Positions 43,323 through 52,108 of a stretch of DNA of 64,000 nucleotides are shown piece after piece. The translations under genes and the position numbers were made by a program. Position 1 is the first letter of the stretch. Each line of letters begins with the position of its first letter. This stretch comes from Paenibacillus_T sp033239625 (GTDB taxonomy: Bacteria > Bacillota > Bacilli > Paenibacillales > Paenibacillaceae), in contig NZ_BTCK01000025.1 in NCBI RefSeq assembly GCF_033239625.1, positions 26,279 through 90,278 of the forward strand, given 5' to 3'. The notes under the pieces are model-generated. The model saw nothing but the letters and a program-made list of their open reading frames with translations, did not search any database and had not been told where the DNA came from.

Positions 43323-43349
43323 ATTAACTAAACATTAGGTTACGTTAAT
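43323..43349. promoter_or_regulatory. LysR-type dyad between SDR operon and LysR gene
   Basis: ATTAAC and GTTAAT are inverted with 15 bases between them, about 20 bases before the LysR start and about 77 before the SDR start. The minus strand has TATAAT at 43297-43302, a plausible SDR -10. Confidence 0.5.
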
Positions 43350-43366
43350 CTGCGCTTAAGGAACGG

Positions 43367-44290
43367 ATGAACACCGTGAATATGGATCAATTAACCTATA
43401 TCGTAGAAATCGCCAAGACGAACTCTTTATCGACAGCGGCACGAAACTTATTTGTTTCCGTTCCAGCGCTGAGCCAAGCGATTTCGAGTTTGGAGGCGGA
43501 GTTCGATGTAGAGCTGTTCGAGCGATCGCGCAGCGGCACTTTTCCGACGGCAGAAGGTTTTGCTCTCATTCAGAAGGCAGCCGTCATACTGGAGAAGATT
43601 CATGAGTTTAAGGAAGAAGCCCGAAGCTACTCGAATACAATGAGCGGCGAGCTTCGGATCGCGACGATCCCTGGACCGATGTATTTGCTCGTAAAGACGC
43701 TCGCAGGCTTCAAGCGGGATTTTCCCAATGTGCGAATTGAGATTTCAGAGAAGAGCTCTCAGGAAATTATGAGCGATATTAAGCAGCATAAGGTCGACCT
43801 TGGACTCATTGTGCTATACGAGGATTTGCGCTCCGGCATCGACGAGTTCGAGTTCGCGAAGGTGATGGATACGAAGCTTGTCTGTTTCTTGAATCGGAAC
43901 AATCGGCTGTCGCTGCAGAAGTCGGCGGCCATTGAAGATTTTCACCGATATCCGCTCGTTCTCTATAAGGAAGATTACCTGGAATGGTTCATTGAGAAGT
44001 TCGGGCAGAAGTACGGACCTGTAGAACTGCTGTTCACGACGAACAACTCGGCTGCGATCAAAGGGGCGCTTAGAGAAGAGATGGCCATCTCTATCGGGGT
44101 GGACTACACGTTCCTCAAGGGCAGCGAATATTTGTCTAACGATCCTGAGTTGCATATTATGGACATGGATATACCGATGAACCGTCCTGTGCCATTGGGG
44201 TGGGCGATGCATCATCACGCGGCGAAGTCGAGAATTCTGAAGCTGTTTATGAACCGGCTGAAGCTGCAGCTGATGCAGGATGAGTCTTAG
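43367..44290 (+). CDS. LysR-family transcriptional regulator
   Basis: A 307-residue regulator. The N-terminal helix-turn-helix spans residues 5-65 (MDQLTYIVEIAKTNSLSTAA, SVPALSQAISSLEAEFDVEL). The effector-binding domain follows from about 92 (GELRIATIPGPM). It is divergent from the two SDR genes and likely controls them and itself. ATG 43367 has AAGGA close upstream; in-frame starts GTG 43376 and ATG 43382 are alternatives that would still keep the HTH. Effector unknown. Confidence 0.93.
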   Translation: MNTVNMDQLTYIVEIAKTNSLSTAARNLFVSVPALSQAISSLEAEFDVELFERSRSGTFPTAEGFALIQKAAVILEKIHEFKEEARSYSNTMSGELRIATIPGPMYLLVKTLAGFKRDFPNVRIEISEKSSQEIMSDIKQHKVDLGLIVLYEDLRSGIDEFEFAKVMDTKLVCFLNRNNRLSLQKSAAIEDFHRYPLVLYKEDYLEWFIEKFGQKYGPVELLFTTNNSAAIKGALREEMAISIGVDYTFLKGSEYLSNDPELHIMDMDIPMNRPVPLGWAMHHHAAKSRILKLFMNRLKLQLMQDES

Positions 44291-44308
44291 CGATTTACTG
44301 TAGATTGG

Positions 44309-44340
44309 AGAGGGCCGTAGGTTTAGACTTACGGCTCTTT
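44309..44340 (+). terminator. Probable terminator after the LysR gene
   Basis: GGGCCGTA pairs with TACGGCTC around a ten-base loop; a short T-run follows. Confidence 0.5.
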
Positions 44341-44433
44341 GGCGTGTGGTTATTTTTTACTCTGAAATGATTGAATGATTTGATTGCATGGTAATATTAT
44401 CAAATCCAGCTATTGTTGAAGGGGTGGCCGCAC

Positions 44434-45075
44434 GTGTACGAGCAAGAGATAGATAGAAGCCAATTGATTCGCACGGAAGAGGAGCTCCGCGCTTTGATCG
44501 GATTTCCGGGAGAGCTTGTGGAGCGCAAGATGATTACGCAATTGGATGCGCATTGTCGGGATTTTATCGCGAGGTCGCCATTCGTTCTGCTCTCAACTTC
44601 TAATGAGGCGGGGCAATGCGATGTGTCGCCTAGAGGAGACGATCCTGGATTTGTTCACGTCCTAGATGATCGGCATCTGGTCGTTCCGGAACGTCCGGGC
44701 AACAAGCGCATCGATTCGCTGCGCAACATCATCGCGAATCCGCATGTGGGCATGCTGTTCATGATTCCCGGTCTTGGTGAAACGCTGCGCGTCAATGGAC
44801 GTGCTTCGATTACGAAGGACGAGAAGCTTCTGAGCCGCATGGCAGTCAAGGATCGTGTGCCTATGCTGGGCATTATCGTAGAGGCAGAAGAGTGCTACAT
44901 GCACTGCGCGAAGGCGTTTCTGCGCTCGCAGCTATGGAAGCCAGAGTTCTGGCCAGGCAAGGAGCTGCTCCCGTCGCCGGCTGCCATCATTGCGGCCCAT
45001 GCTTCCATGGAAGGCGTGACCGCAGACACGGTAGCGGATCGGCTGGCCGACGGGTATAAGAATCGGCTTTATTGA
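44434..45075 (+). CDS. Pyridoxamine-5'-phosphate-oxidase-like FMN-binding protein
   Basis: A 213-residue split-barrel flavin/PPOX-family protein. CRDFIARSPFVLLSTSNEAG and CDVSPRGDDPGFVHVLDDRH form the first barrel strands. VPERPGNKRIDSLRNIIANP is the FMN-phosphate region, and LRVNGRASITKDEKLL comes next. It matches the DR2398/MSMEG_1061-like group of about 200 residues whose reaction is unknown. GTG 44434 is chosen for AAGGGGTGG six bases upstream; an earlier TTG overlaps that site. Monocistronic, followed by a palindrome array. Confidence 0.88.
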   Translation: MYEQEIDRSQLIRTEEELRALIGFPGELVERKMITQLDAHCRDFIARSPFVLLSTSNEAGQCDVSPRGDDPGFVHVLDDRHLVVPERPGNKRIDSLRNIIANPHVGMLFMIPGLGETLRVNGRASITKDEKLLSRMAVKDRVPMLGIIVEAEECYMHCAKAFLRSQLWKPEFWPGKELLPSPAAIIAAHASMEGVTADTVADRLADGYKNRLY

Positions 45076-45118
45076 GAACAGGGGAGCGGGAGTCAATGGA
45101 TGAGCGCCTCCATCATGC

Positions 45119-45372
45119 GTCATTGCTTTTTCGTACAACAAAAGCAGCAGTCTGTAATGTGTCTAAAGCCAGGCGTTGCATTTTGTACAATGGAAATGGT
45201 GCGAAACGGTTAGTCGGCCTCATTTTTGCGCCAATGAGTCCAAATTCTGCTGTACATTATGAAATGGAGACTTCCGAATAGAACGAAATCGTAAATTCCG
45301 TTGCACATTTTACAATGACAAGGCAGAAGACATCCAGCTGGCTTTGACGTTCGTTGCAGAATACAATTTCCC
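45119..45372. repeat. Intergenic palindrome array D (TTGCA type)
   Basis: Five units are anchored at 45123, 45176, 45250, 45301 and 45354; spacings are 53, 74, 51 and 53. Examples are TTGCATTTTGTACAATGG and TTGCACATTTTACAATG. Same family as arrays C and E. It fills the 406-base gap between 45076 and 45481, where no gene is seen. Confidence 0.75.
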
Positions 45373-45481
45373 TCAAGAGAAGATTGGTATTACTCTTCCG
45401 AAACCTTGTACTTATTTCATACATCTGGAGGATACCTTGTTGTAGTGGAACTTAGACGATGAAACGGGGGAGGTTCCCTTC

Positions 45482-46240
45482 ATGAGCAGATACTCAAGTT
45501 TATTCGTTGTATCGGCCTTGGTGATTGCGTTGCTATCAGGCTGCCAGTCGAACGTTAAAGACACTCAGGTTCGGACACAACAAGATGAGATTACTAGTGG
45601 AGCTGCCTTGGAGCAGGGACAACCACAATCCAATTCTTCTGATTCTAAGGAGGAGGCGCCAGTCAGCGAGCGTGAAGAAACCTTCTTCTTGAATGATCAG
45701 TTAGGATGGAAAGCCACTTACAGCTTCTATGGGATGCATAGAGAGGATATGGTTCTTTCCAAAACGGTCGATGGAGGCAGCACATGGTTAGAAATTGCCC
45801 GTTCAGACAATGCTGACAGCGTCTTGCCCGGTGGAGTAAAGTCAGGAATCGTGTTTCTGAATGAATCGAGAGGCTGGATAACAACAAATGCGCCATGGGA
45901 TGGAACAGTAGGGCTCTTCATAACCAACGATGGAGGGCAATCTTGGAAGGAACAAGCGCTTGAAGTGCCAGCTGACTTCGAGCAATCGCAATTATTTGTC
46001 TACCCTCCGTTATTTCTGTCGACCGAAGAGGGGATTCTAGTTACGAAACCAGAGTCAGAATCCTCGTTAATCTATTTGACAGTTGACGGAGGAAATCACT
46101 GGGAACCTATCGCGAATGAAAAGGAAGGCATGCAGCATGGAATCTCCTGGTCTCTTGCAGAGGACGGAATCTATACCATCGGTAAAGACGCAACGTGGAG
46201 CCTTAACACATCCGGATCGGGTGTCTGGTCCAAGAATTAA
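45482..46240 (+). CDS. Asp-box (BNR/YCF48-like) lipoprotein
   Basis: A 252-residue lipoprotein with signal peptide and lipobox LLSGC, then a polar linker of about 45 residues. Three recognisable Asp-box repeats follow (DGGSTWLEI, DGGQSWKEQ, DGGNHWEPI), so it is a short relative of the seven-repeat protein at 20060. GGGGAGG lies nine bases before ATG. The propeller would be incomplete unless degenerate blades or dimerisation fill it. Function unknown. Confidence 0.86.
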   Translation: MSRYSSLFVVSALVIALLSGCQSNVKDTQVRTQQDEITSGAALEQGQPQSNSSDSKEEAPVSEREETFFLNDQLGWKATYSFYGMHREDMVLSKTVDGGSTWLEIARSDNADSVLPGGVKSGIVFLNESRGWITTNAPWDGTVGLFITNDGGQSWKEQALEVPADFEQSQLFVYPPLFLSTEEGILVTKPESESSLIYLTVDGGNHWEPIANEKEGMQHGISWSLAEDGIYTIGKDATWSLNTSGSGVWSKN

Positions 46241-46303
46241 AGGAATCGTTCAATAAGTATCGCGAGAAGATCAATATGCAACCTATACATAACCAAATAG
46301 AAA

Positions 46304-46328
46304 AGCCATCCAATGCGGATGGCTTTTT
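46304..46328. terminator. Bidirectional terminator between convergent genes
   Basis: AGCCATCC / GGATGGCT with a five-base loop is flanked by T-runs on both strands, serving the lipoprotein and the M13 peptidase genes. Confidence 0.85.
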
Positions 46329-46347
46329 CGAATTAGATATAGAAGCA

Positions 46348-48780
46348 TTACCAGATCGAGACGCGCTCTTCTTGCGGGACGTACATCTCGTCTTCTTCCG
46401 TAATGCCGTACACTTTATAGAAGCTGTCGAGCATTTGCATGGCGAAGTTGACTCTCACTTTCTGAGGAGCGTGAGGGTCGAACTGCATGTATCCGACGAT
46501 CGTCTCGACAGGCATCCACAATGCAAAAGCGTGAGAGAACCCTTCGAACACTTGGGATAGATCGGCATTCGGATCGTCATCTGCGATGTCAAGGACGCAC
46601 GATAGACCGCCGAGGTCCGCAATCGTCTCGCCAAGCGTCAAGTCGCCATTGACGTTAGTGCCAGGCACAAATTCGATCTCGGACAGCTCTCCTGCGATCT
46701 GAGCTGCACGCTTCTGGAATTCAGCGTAGTCAGCGTCTGTCCACCAGTTGCTCACATTGCCGTCTTTGTCATACTGAGCGCCGTTAATGTCGAAGGCATG
46801 GGAGATTTCGTGCCCGATAACGGCTCCGATAGCACCGAGATTCTGCTCGCGGCTGGCATTAGGATCATAGAATGGCGCTTGCAGAATAGCCGCCGGGAAG
46901 ATGATACTGTTTTTCGTTTGGTCATACATGGCGTTGACGGTCATAACCGGTATCATGCTCCACGCATCCGACGAGTACGGACGTTTCATGACCTCTTTAA
47001 GTGTCGATTCGAGAGTAATGTTTGTTTCTATCATGGCATCGAATAGGGTGCCGCCGTCTGCCGCTGTTTTGAAGCTATAAGGAAGCGATGGATCCCATTT
47101 GTCCGGATAACCGATGTTTACATCGATGTTTCTCAGCTTCTCAATGGCTTTCGCTTTCGTTGCGTCGCTCATCCAATCAAGATCATTGATCCGAACCTCG
47201 TATTTCGCGATGATCTCGCTAACCATATCTTTGACATCGTTCTTGCTGGACTCAGGGAAGTAGTTGCTCACATACAGTTTGTCAAAAGCTTGCGGTTCAT
47301 AGCTTTGTGCCAAGGCAGTTGCACGCTCTTCCACCGAAAGCTTGTCAGGTACCATGCCCATCGTCGCCTGCGTCAACTCGTCTTGGAAGCTTAGCGTCTT
47401 CTCGGAGAATGCCGATTGATACTGCAGGAATGCGTTGATCGTCAGCATATCCTTGATCGCCTGCAAATTCTGATCGGTAATGAGGCTGTCGGCGAATTTA
47501 ATATAATCCTGCTCCGGCGAGTAAACCGTCATATTGGAAGGGAGACCGTAGAACTTGATCAACAACTCGGCGAATCCCGAGTTTGTCGTCGCCTTCTTCA
47601 TCTCATCCCATGTCGCTTTCGTATAGAGCGTCTGCGGATCCTGGAATTGCTCTGGCGGTGTAGATTTGTCCGCAAGCTGCTTCTCGAGATCGAATATCGC
47701 TTCGGCGCGCTTGGACAGATCATCTTTCTCACCGATGTAGCTGAGTACCTGCTCCAAGTAGGCCAGATAGGCTTTGTGAACACCATCCATAGACGGATCT
47801 TCAGAATAGTAGAGCGGCGAGTCTAATCCTAATCCCGAACCTGCGAACAATACAGCGAATTTGGACCGGTCACCCATCGTGTCTTCCAGCGGCTCAAAAG
47901 CGACAAACGGAACGAAATTGAATCGATCCCAATACTTGTCGGCGATTGCCCGCAGTCCAGCGACATCTTTGACAGCATACAGCTCGTCCAGATAAGGGCG
48001 AAGCTTCTTAATGCCATTCTCGCGAGCGGTTACGTCGGTGTACAACGCATAGAGTTCAGCCGCTCTCCATTCCGGTGTACCTTTGGCAGCTTGATCTTTA
48101 TTGTCGAGCAGTTGGTCCATTATTTCGGATCGGGTGTCATCAACTTTCTTCATTACGTCCATGAACGTTCCGGCCATCGGGTAACCGGGGTGGATAACCG
48201 GATCCGCAAGATACTTCCGGTTGGTGTACAGGTAGAAATCGTCCTTTAATCCAACTTGTTTGACACCGTAAGGATTATTGTCGGCTGCTTGCGCGATGTA
48301 AGACAATGTCGCAATGAAACGGTTCGCCTGCTCGATCGTGACGTTGTGAGCAGGGAGGCCCAGGTCGTCCAGCAGACCGAAGTCGTCAAGCGCGGCATAA
48401 TAAGGCGCTGCCCATGCTGGAACGTCGGTGATGCTGCTGCCGGGTTCAATGCCCTTCCACGAGAGAAGATTACATGCAATGATTGCTAATTCAGGTCCCG
48501 TTACGATAGCGTTGGGCTGAAACTTGTTTCCGCCTTTGCCTTTCATATAACCGACCGTGACAGCGATTGCGATATCATCGGCGTTCGAGTCGCTGGCATG
48601 TACGTCGGAGAAGGATTGTTTCGGATGATCCACTGTAATCTGAAACGTCTGATTGATTAGAGCTGCCAGCTGTCCTCTCGTAATCAAGGTGTCGGTGGAC
48701 GCGTATGCCTGTGAGAGACCGATACTGAATGCGATGATAAGCGAGAGCAAACCTGCGACGGAGCGTTGAAACTTTTTCAA
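46348..48780 (-). CDS. SLH-domain M13 zinc metallopeptidase (neprilysin/PepO-like), secreted
   Basis: An 810-residue exported enzyme. The signal peptide ends about residue 27 (SQAYA). Residues 30-150 are S-layer-homology-like (LITRGQLAALINQTFQI; then DDIAIAVTVGYMKGKGGNKF), which would anchor it to wall polymer. The M13 peptidase follows with zinc motif HEISHAFD near residue 656, third ligand in GETIADLGG, and NAMYDQTKNSIIFPAAILQ. M13 enzymes cleave short peptides. The start is a TTG (48780) with GGAGG seven bases upstream. Single gene. Confidence 0.93.
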   Translation of the reverse strand: MKKFQRSVAGLLSLIIAFSIGLSQAYASTDTLITRGQLAALINQTFQITVDHPKQSFSDVHASDSNADDIAIAVTVGYMKGKGGNKFQPNAIVTGPELAIIACNLLSWKGIEPGSSITDVPAWAAPYYAALDDFGLLDDLGLPAHNVTIEQANRFIATLSYIAQAADNNPYGVKQVGLKDDFYLYTNRKYLADPVIHPGYPMAGTFMDVMKKVDDTRSEIMDQLLDNKDQAAKGTPEWRAAELYALYTDVTARENGIKKLRPYLDELYAVKDVAGLRAIADKYWDRFNFVPFVAFEPLEDTMGDRSKFAVLFAGSGLGLDSPLYYSEDPSMDGVHKAYLAYLEQVLSYIGEKDDLSKRAEAIFDLEKQLADKSTPPEQFQDPQTLYTKATWDEMKKATTNSGFAELLIKFYGLPSNMTVYSPEQDYIKFADSLITDQNLQAIKDMLTINAFLQYQSAFSEKTLSFQDELTQATMGMVPDKLSVEERATALAQSYEPQAFDKLYVSNYFPESSKNDVKDMVSEIIAKYEVRINDLDWMSDATKAKAIEKLRNIDVNIGYPDKWDPSLPYSFKTAADGGTLFDAMIETNITLESTLKEVMKRPYSSDAWSMIPVMTVNAMYDQTKNSIIFPAAILQAPFYDPNASREQNLGAIGAVIGHEISHAFDINGAQYDKDGNVSNWWTDADYAEFQKRAAQIAGELSEIEFVPGTNVNGDLTLGETIADLGGLSCVLDIADDDPNADLSQVFEGFSHAFALWMPVETIVGYMQFDPHAPQKVRVNFAMQMLDSFYKVYGITEEDEMYVPQEERVSIW

Positions 48781-48901
48781 AAGTGCACCTCCAAGTTAAT
48801 TTTTACCTGTAATATTGTAGCATCAATAGATGAATAAGGTAGATAAAGAAACGATAAAAAGACGCCTCAATTGCTTGAGAGCGCCAGTATGGTTCTATTA
48901 A

Positions 48902-49695
48902 CTAGGTGCCGACACGGTCCGTATACACGGCATCGAAACTTCGGTTCAACAAGTCTTCTCTGGAAATATAGAAATAGAGCAGTCCCGCTAAGTCCCATTT
49001 CATTCCGATCTCTTCATTGGAATCGGCTTGGAACAACAGCTCCGTCCCGACTTCCTGGGAACCGTATTGCAAGCCATCCAAGTACCCGAGGAAGCGGAAA
49101 CCGATGCTGCTATCCGTCAATTCGCTGTAGGAAGAGCAGAACTTCAAATAGCGTACATAGGCGTCCTTATCGTCTTCGAACAATTGATCTTCCTCAATTC
49201 GCATCATATCGGGTATGGTGTTCTCGAATCGGATTTTTACCTCGCAGCTCGAGAATGTAAGAACAGCAGGGTCTGCCTCAATCCGTGTTAGATTCGAACA
49301 ATCCGAAGTATATAGCACTGCATTCTGATCTTCAGGATAGGTTTCAAGCAGAAATTCATCAGAGAATAGCACATCCTCATCGCAGGGATAAAAGAGATGA
49401 ATGATTCCTGTGGCAGGGTAGCTCGGATGAACCGCTGTCATAGGGAATTGTGCTAGATTGATTTGCGCAATGAAACCCATCGGCTGCCTTCCCAGTCTGG
49501 CCACTTGAAATTTGCTGGTACGTCTGGATGTCCTCCGATTTTTGTGCTGCCGACAGGTATTTGTTCTTCTGGTGTCAGCATAGGTTCAAGAAGAAAGCCA
49601 GGCTTCACATATTGTTCATAATTACTCCAATATTTCTCTAAACCCGCTGCTGCGAACAATTGGCTAATGATCTCTAAGGATGGTACAGGCTGCAT
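48902..49695 (-). pseudogene. DUF1963 (YwqG-like) gene broken by a one-base frameshift
   Basis: ATG 49695 (GGAGGG six bases upstream) begins MQPVPSLEIISQLFAAAGLE and reads to VPANFKWPDWEG, then enters a premature stop. A second frame continues exactly with QPMGFIAQINLAQFP and runs about 190 more residues to 48902. In DUF1963 proteins the W-x-G and F-x-A-Q-I-N-L parts are contiguous, so one base appears to be missing near 49487-49493, where + strand CCTTCCC runs occur. Either a recent pseudogene or a sequencing error. Intact, the product would be a cytosolic protein of about 265 residues of unknown function. Confidence 0.85.
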
Positions 49696-49882
49696 CTTAT
49701 ACCCTCCATACCTGATAATGGTTAACATCATGATGGTTTTCGATAAAATGATTCTCATCTCCTTCATTAGGAAGCGAGGGAGAGTGAGAGGGGGATTGCT
49801 AGATTTAGCGCCAACAAGAGAGAGTTTAGAGAGAAATTACGGGTGGTTGCGGGTTATCGCGGATTATTTACAGTTTTTTGCA

Positions 49883-49931
49883 TTGACAATCGTTCTCATA
49901 CCCTTTATAGTGACGTTGATAATCATTATCA
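49883..49931 (+). promoter_or_regulatory. Fur-controlled promoter of the siderophore importer
   Basis: TTGACA (49883-49888), 17 bases, TATAGT (49906-49911) form a good sigma-A promoter. TGATAATCATTATCA (49917-49931) is a perfect 7-1-7 Fur box at the start site. TGACAATCGTTCTCA (49884-49898) matches 12 of 15 and overlaps the -35. Confidence 0.9.
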
Positions 49932-49962
49932 TCCAAACTAAACTTTTAAATAAAGGAAGGGT

Positions 49963-51075
49963 ATGCCCACAATGAATACCAAACGTTTTCTCTCTTTCAA
50001 ATCTCTAATCGTCATGTCGATCGTCTTGATGATCGCACTGGCCGGCTGCTCGAGCAAAGACAAATCCGAATCGACGACGGAAGCGACAACGACGGAAACA
50101 GCAAGCGCAGACACGACGACAACAGAAGCATCCACCGATGCAGCTGCAGATGCTGAAGTGCAGTACCCGATCACGATCAAGCACGCGCTTGGCGAAGCAG
50201 TTATTGAGAAGAAACCTGAACGTGTCGTTACGATTTCGTGGGCGAACCAAGACGTTGTGCTCGCGCTGGGCGTAGTGCCAGCTGGCTTCTCGGCAGCGAA
50301 CTATGGCGTTGAAGACGGCAGCGGCATGCTGCCATGGACGGCTGCTAAGCTGAAAGAGCTTGGCGCGACTACGCCAAACATTTTCCAAGATACGGACGGC
50401 CTTGATTTCGAAGCAATCTCCGATGCAGAGCCAGATGTCATTCTTGCAGCATACTCCGGCATTACGAAGGAAGAATATGAGACGCTGAGCCAGATCGCAC
50501 CAGTTGTTGCTTACCAATCGCAGCCTTGGGTGACGTCGTGGCGTGAGCAAGTTGAATTCAACTCCAAAGGCATGGGCATGGAAAAAGAAGGCCAACAGCT
50601 CATTAAAGATACGGAGAAGCTGATTGCAGATACGGCAAACGCGCATCCGAGCATCAAAGGCAAGAAAGCGGTATTTGCTTACATCTCGCCGCAAGATCTG
50701 TCTTCCGTTTCGATCTATACGCCAGGCGACCCGCGCGGCGCGTTCCTGGAAGAGCTCGGCATGGTATTCCCTGACAGCGTTAAGAAATTGGTTACTGACG
50801 AGACCGGCTTCTATCTTCAATTGAGCGCTGAGAATGCAGACGTTCTCAACGATGCAGACATTATTGTCAGCTACGCAGATGAGTCCGTGCTGAAGACGCT
50901 TCAAGCGGATCCGGTGTTCGGCAAAATCCCAGCAATTAAGCGCGGCTCGGTCGTATTCATTAAAGACGGAACGCCGCTCGCGGCAGCAGGCAACCCGAAC
51001 CCGCTCTCGATCGCATACACGATCGACGAGTATGTAGGCCTGATCGACGCAGCTGTAGCTAAGATCAATGGCTAG
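49963..51075 (+). CDS. Iron-siderophore ABC importer, binding lipoprotein
   Basis: A roughly 370-residue lipoprotein (lipobox IALAGC, then a Thr/Ser/Glu-rich linker) with a periplasmic-binding fold of the FecB/FhuD class: HALGEAVIEKKPERVVTISW, DFEAISDAEPDVILAAYSGI, and a single helix linking the lobes. It captures ferric siderophore outside the cell. ATG 49963 is close to AAGGAAGG; ATG 49972 is an alternative and keeps the same signal peptide. It is first in a four-gene coupled operon under the Fur box. The exact siderophore cannot be told. Confidence 0.93.
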   Translation: MPTMNTKRFLSFKSLIVMSIVLMIALAGCSSKDKSESTTEATTTETASADTTTTEASTDAAADAEVQYPITIKHALGEAVIEKKPERVVTISWANQDVVLALGVVPAGFSAANYGVEDGSGMLPWTAAKLKELGATTPNIFQDTDGLDFEAISDAEPDVILAAYSGITKEEYETLSQIAPVVAYQSQPWVTSWREQVEFNSKGMGMEKEGQQLIKDTEKLIADTANAHPSIKGKKAVFAYISPQDLSSVSIYTPGDPRGAFLEELGMVFPDSVKKLVTDETGFYLQLSAENADVLNDADIIVSYADESVLKTLQADPVFGKIPAIKRGSVVFIKDGTPLAAAGNPNPLSIAYTIDEYVGLIDAAVAKING

Positions 51076-52108
51076 TACGACGGCTTCAACCAACAAACAG
51101 GCAAGCCTGCATATTCCGAAGCATTTTACGAAAGTGCTGGTGATCTGCGTCATCCTGCTCGCTCTTTGTATGATTGCTTCACTCGTGTTCGGATCTCGTG
51201 TGGTACGGTTGAATGATGTTATTGACGGATTGTTCCACCCGGACGCGGATTCCTTCGAGGCTAGCATCGTACACAAGCGCATCTCGCGGACAGTCTTCGG
51301 ACTGTTCTGCGGGGCGGCGCTGGGCGTATCCGGATCGCTTATGCAGGCCGTTACTCGAAACCCGATCGCAGACCCAAGCATATTGGGCGTCAATACAGGG
51401 GCATCGCTGTTTGTTGTTTGTGGGATTGCGTTCTTGAACATTAGCACGGCAGGTCAATATATTTGGCTGGCTCTGGCTGGTGCAATGCTCACCGCAATAT
51501 TCGTATACGGAATCGGCTCTATGGGACGTGGCGGCGCCACGCCCCTTAAGCTTGTATTAGCCGGAGCCGCCACAAGCGCTGCCCTTTCTTCACTCGTTAG
51601 TGCGATTATGATTCCGCGCTCTTACGTCATGGATCAATTCCGATTCTGGCAAGTAGGCAGCGTAGGAGCAGGGAATTGGGATGTCATCGGAAGCTTCGCG
51701 CCGTTTCTGATCGTTGGCATTGTACTCGCGTTTGTAACGGCTCCGGCATTGAATGCGCTGGCTCTCGGAGACGAGGTTGCGACAGGCCTTGGCGTTCGTA
51801 CGGGAACATTAAGATTGATTGCGGCTGTTGCAGGCGTATTATTGTGCGGCGCCACTACGGCATTGGCTGGACCGATCGGCTTCATCGGATTGCTCGCTAC
51901 GCATGTTATGCGTTTGGTGCTCGGTTCTGATCTGCGGTTCGTCATCCCGATGTCAGCCTTGTCGGGAGCGATCGTGCTGACTTTGTCGGACGTAATCGGC
52001 AGAGTCGTCGGCAGTCCTGGCGAACTTGAGGTGGGTGTTGTTACCGCATTTGTCGGTGCTCCGATTCTGATAATAATAGCGATGAAAGCGAAAGTGCGTT
52101 CATTATGA
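51068..52108 (+). CDS. Siderophore ABC importer permease (FecCD family)
   Basis: A 346-residue permease with about nine or ten helices. Family motifs are LFGSRVVRLNDVIDGLF, ISRTVFGLFCGAALGVSGSL, MQAVTRNPIADPSILGVNTGA and LGVRTGTLRLIAAVAGVLLC; GPIGFIGLLATHVMRLVLGSD contacts the ATPase. It starts eight bases before the binding-protein stop and ends overlapping the next permease, so translation is coupled. It pairs with that permease as a heterodimer. Confidence 0.94.
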   Translation: MASTTASTNKQASLHIPKHFTKVLVICVILLALCMIASLVFGSRVVRLNDVIDGLFHPDADSFEASIVHKRISRTVFGLFCGAALGVSGSLMQAVTRNPIADPSILGVNTGASLFVVCGIAFLNISTAGQYIWLALAGAMLTAIFVYGIGSMGRGGATPLKLVLAGAATSAALSSLVSAIMIPRSYVMDQFRFWQVGSVGAGNWDVIGSFAPFLIVGIVLAFVTAPALNALALGDEVATGLGVRTGTLRLIAAVAGVLLCGATTALAGPIGFIGLLATHVMRLVLGSDLRFVIPMSALSGAIVLTLSDVIGRVVGSPGELEVGVVTAFVGAPILIIIAMKAKVRSL

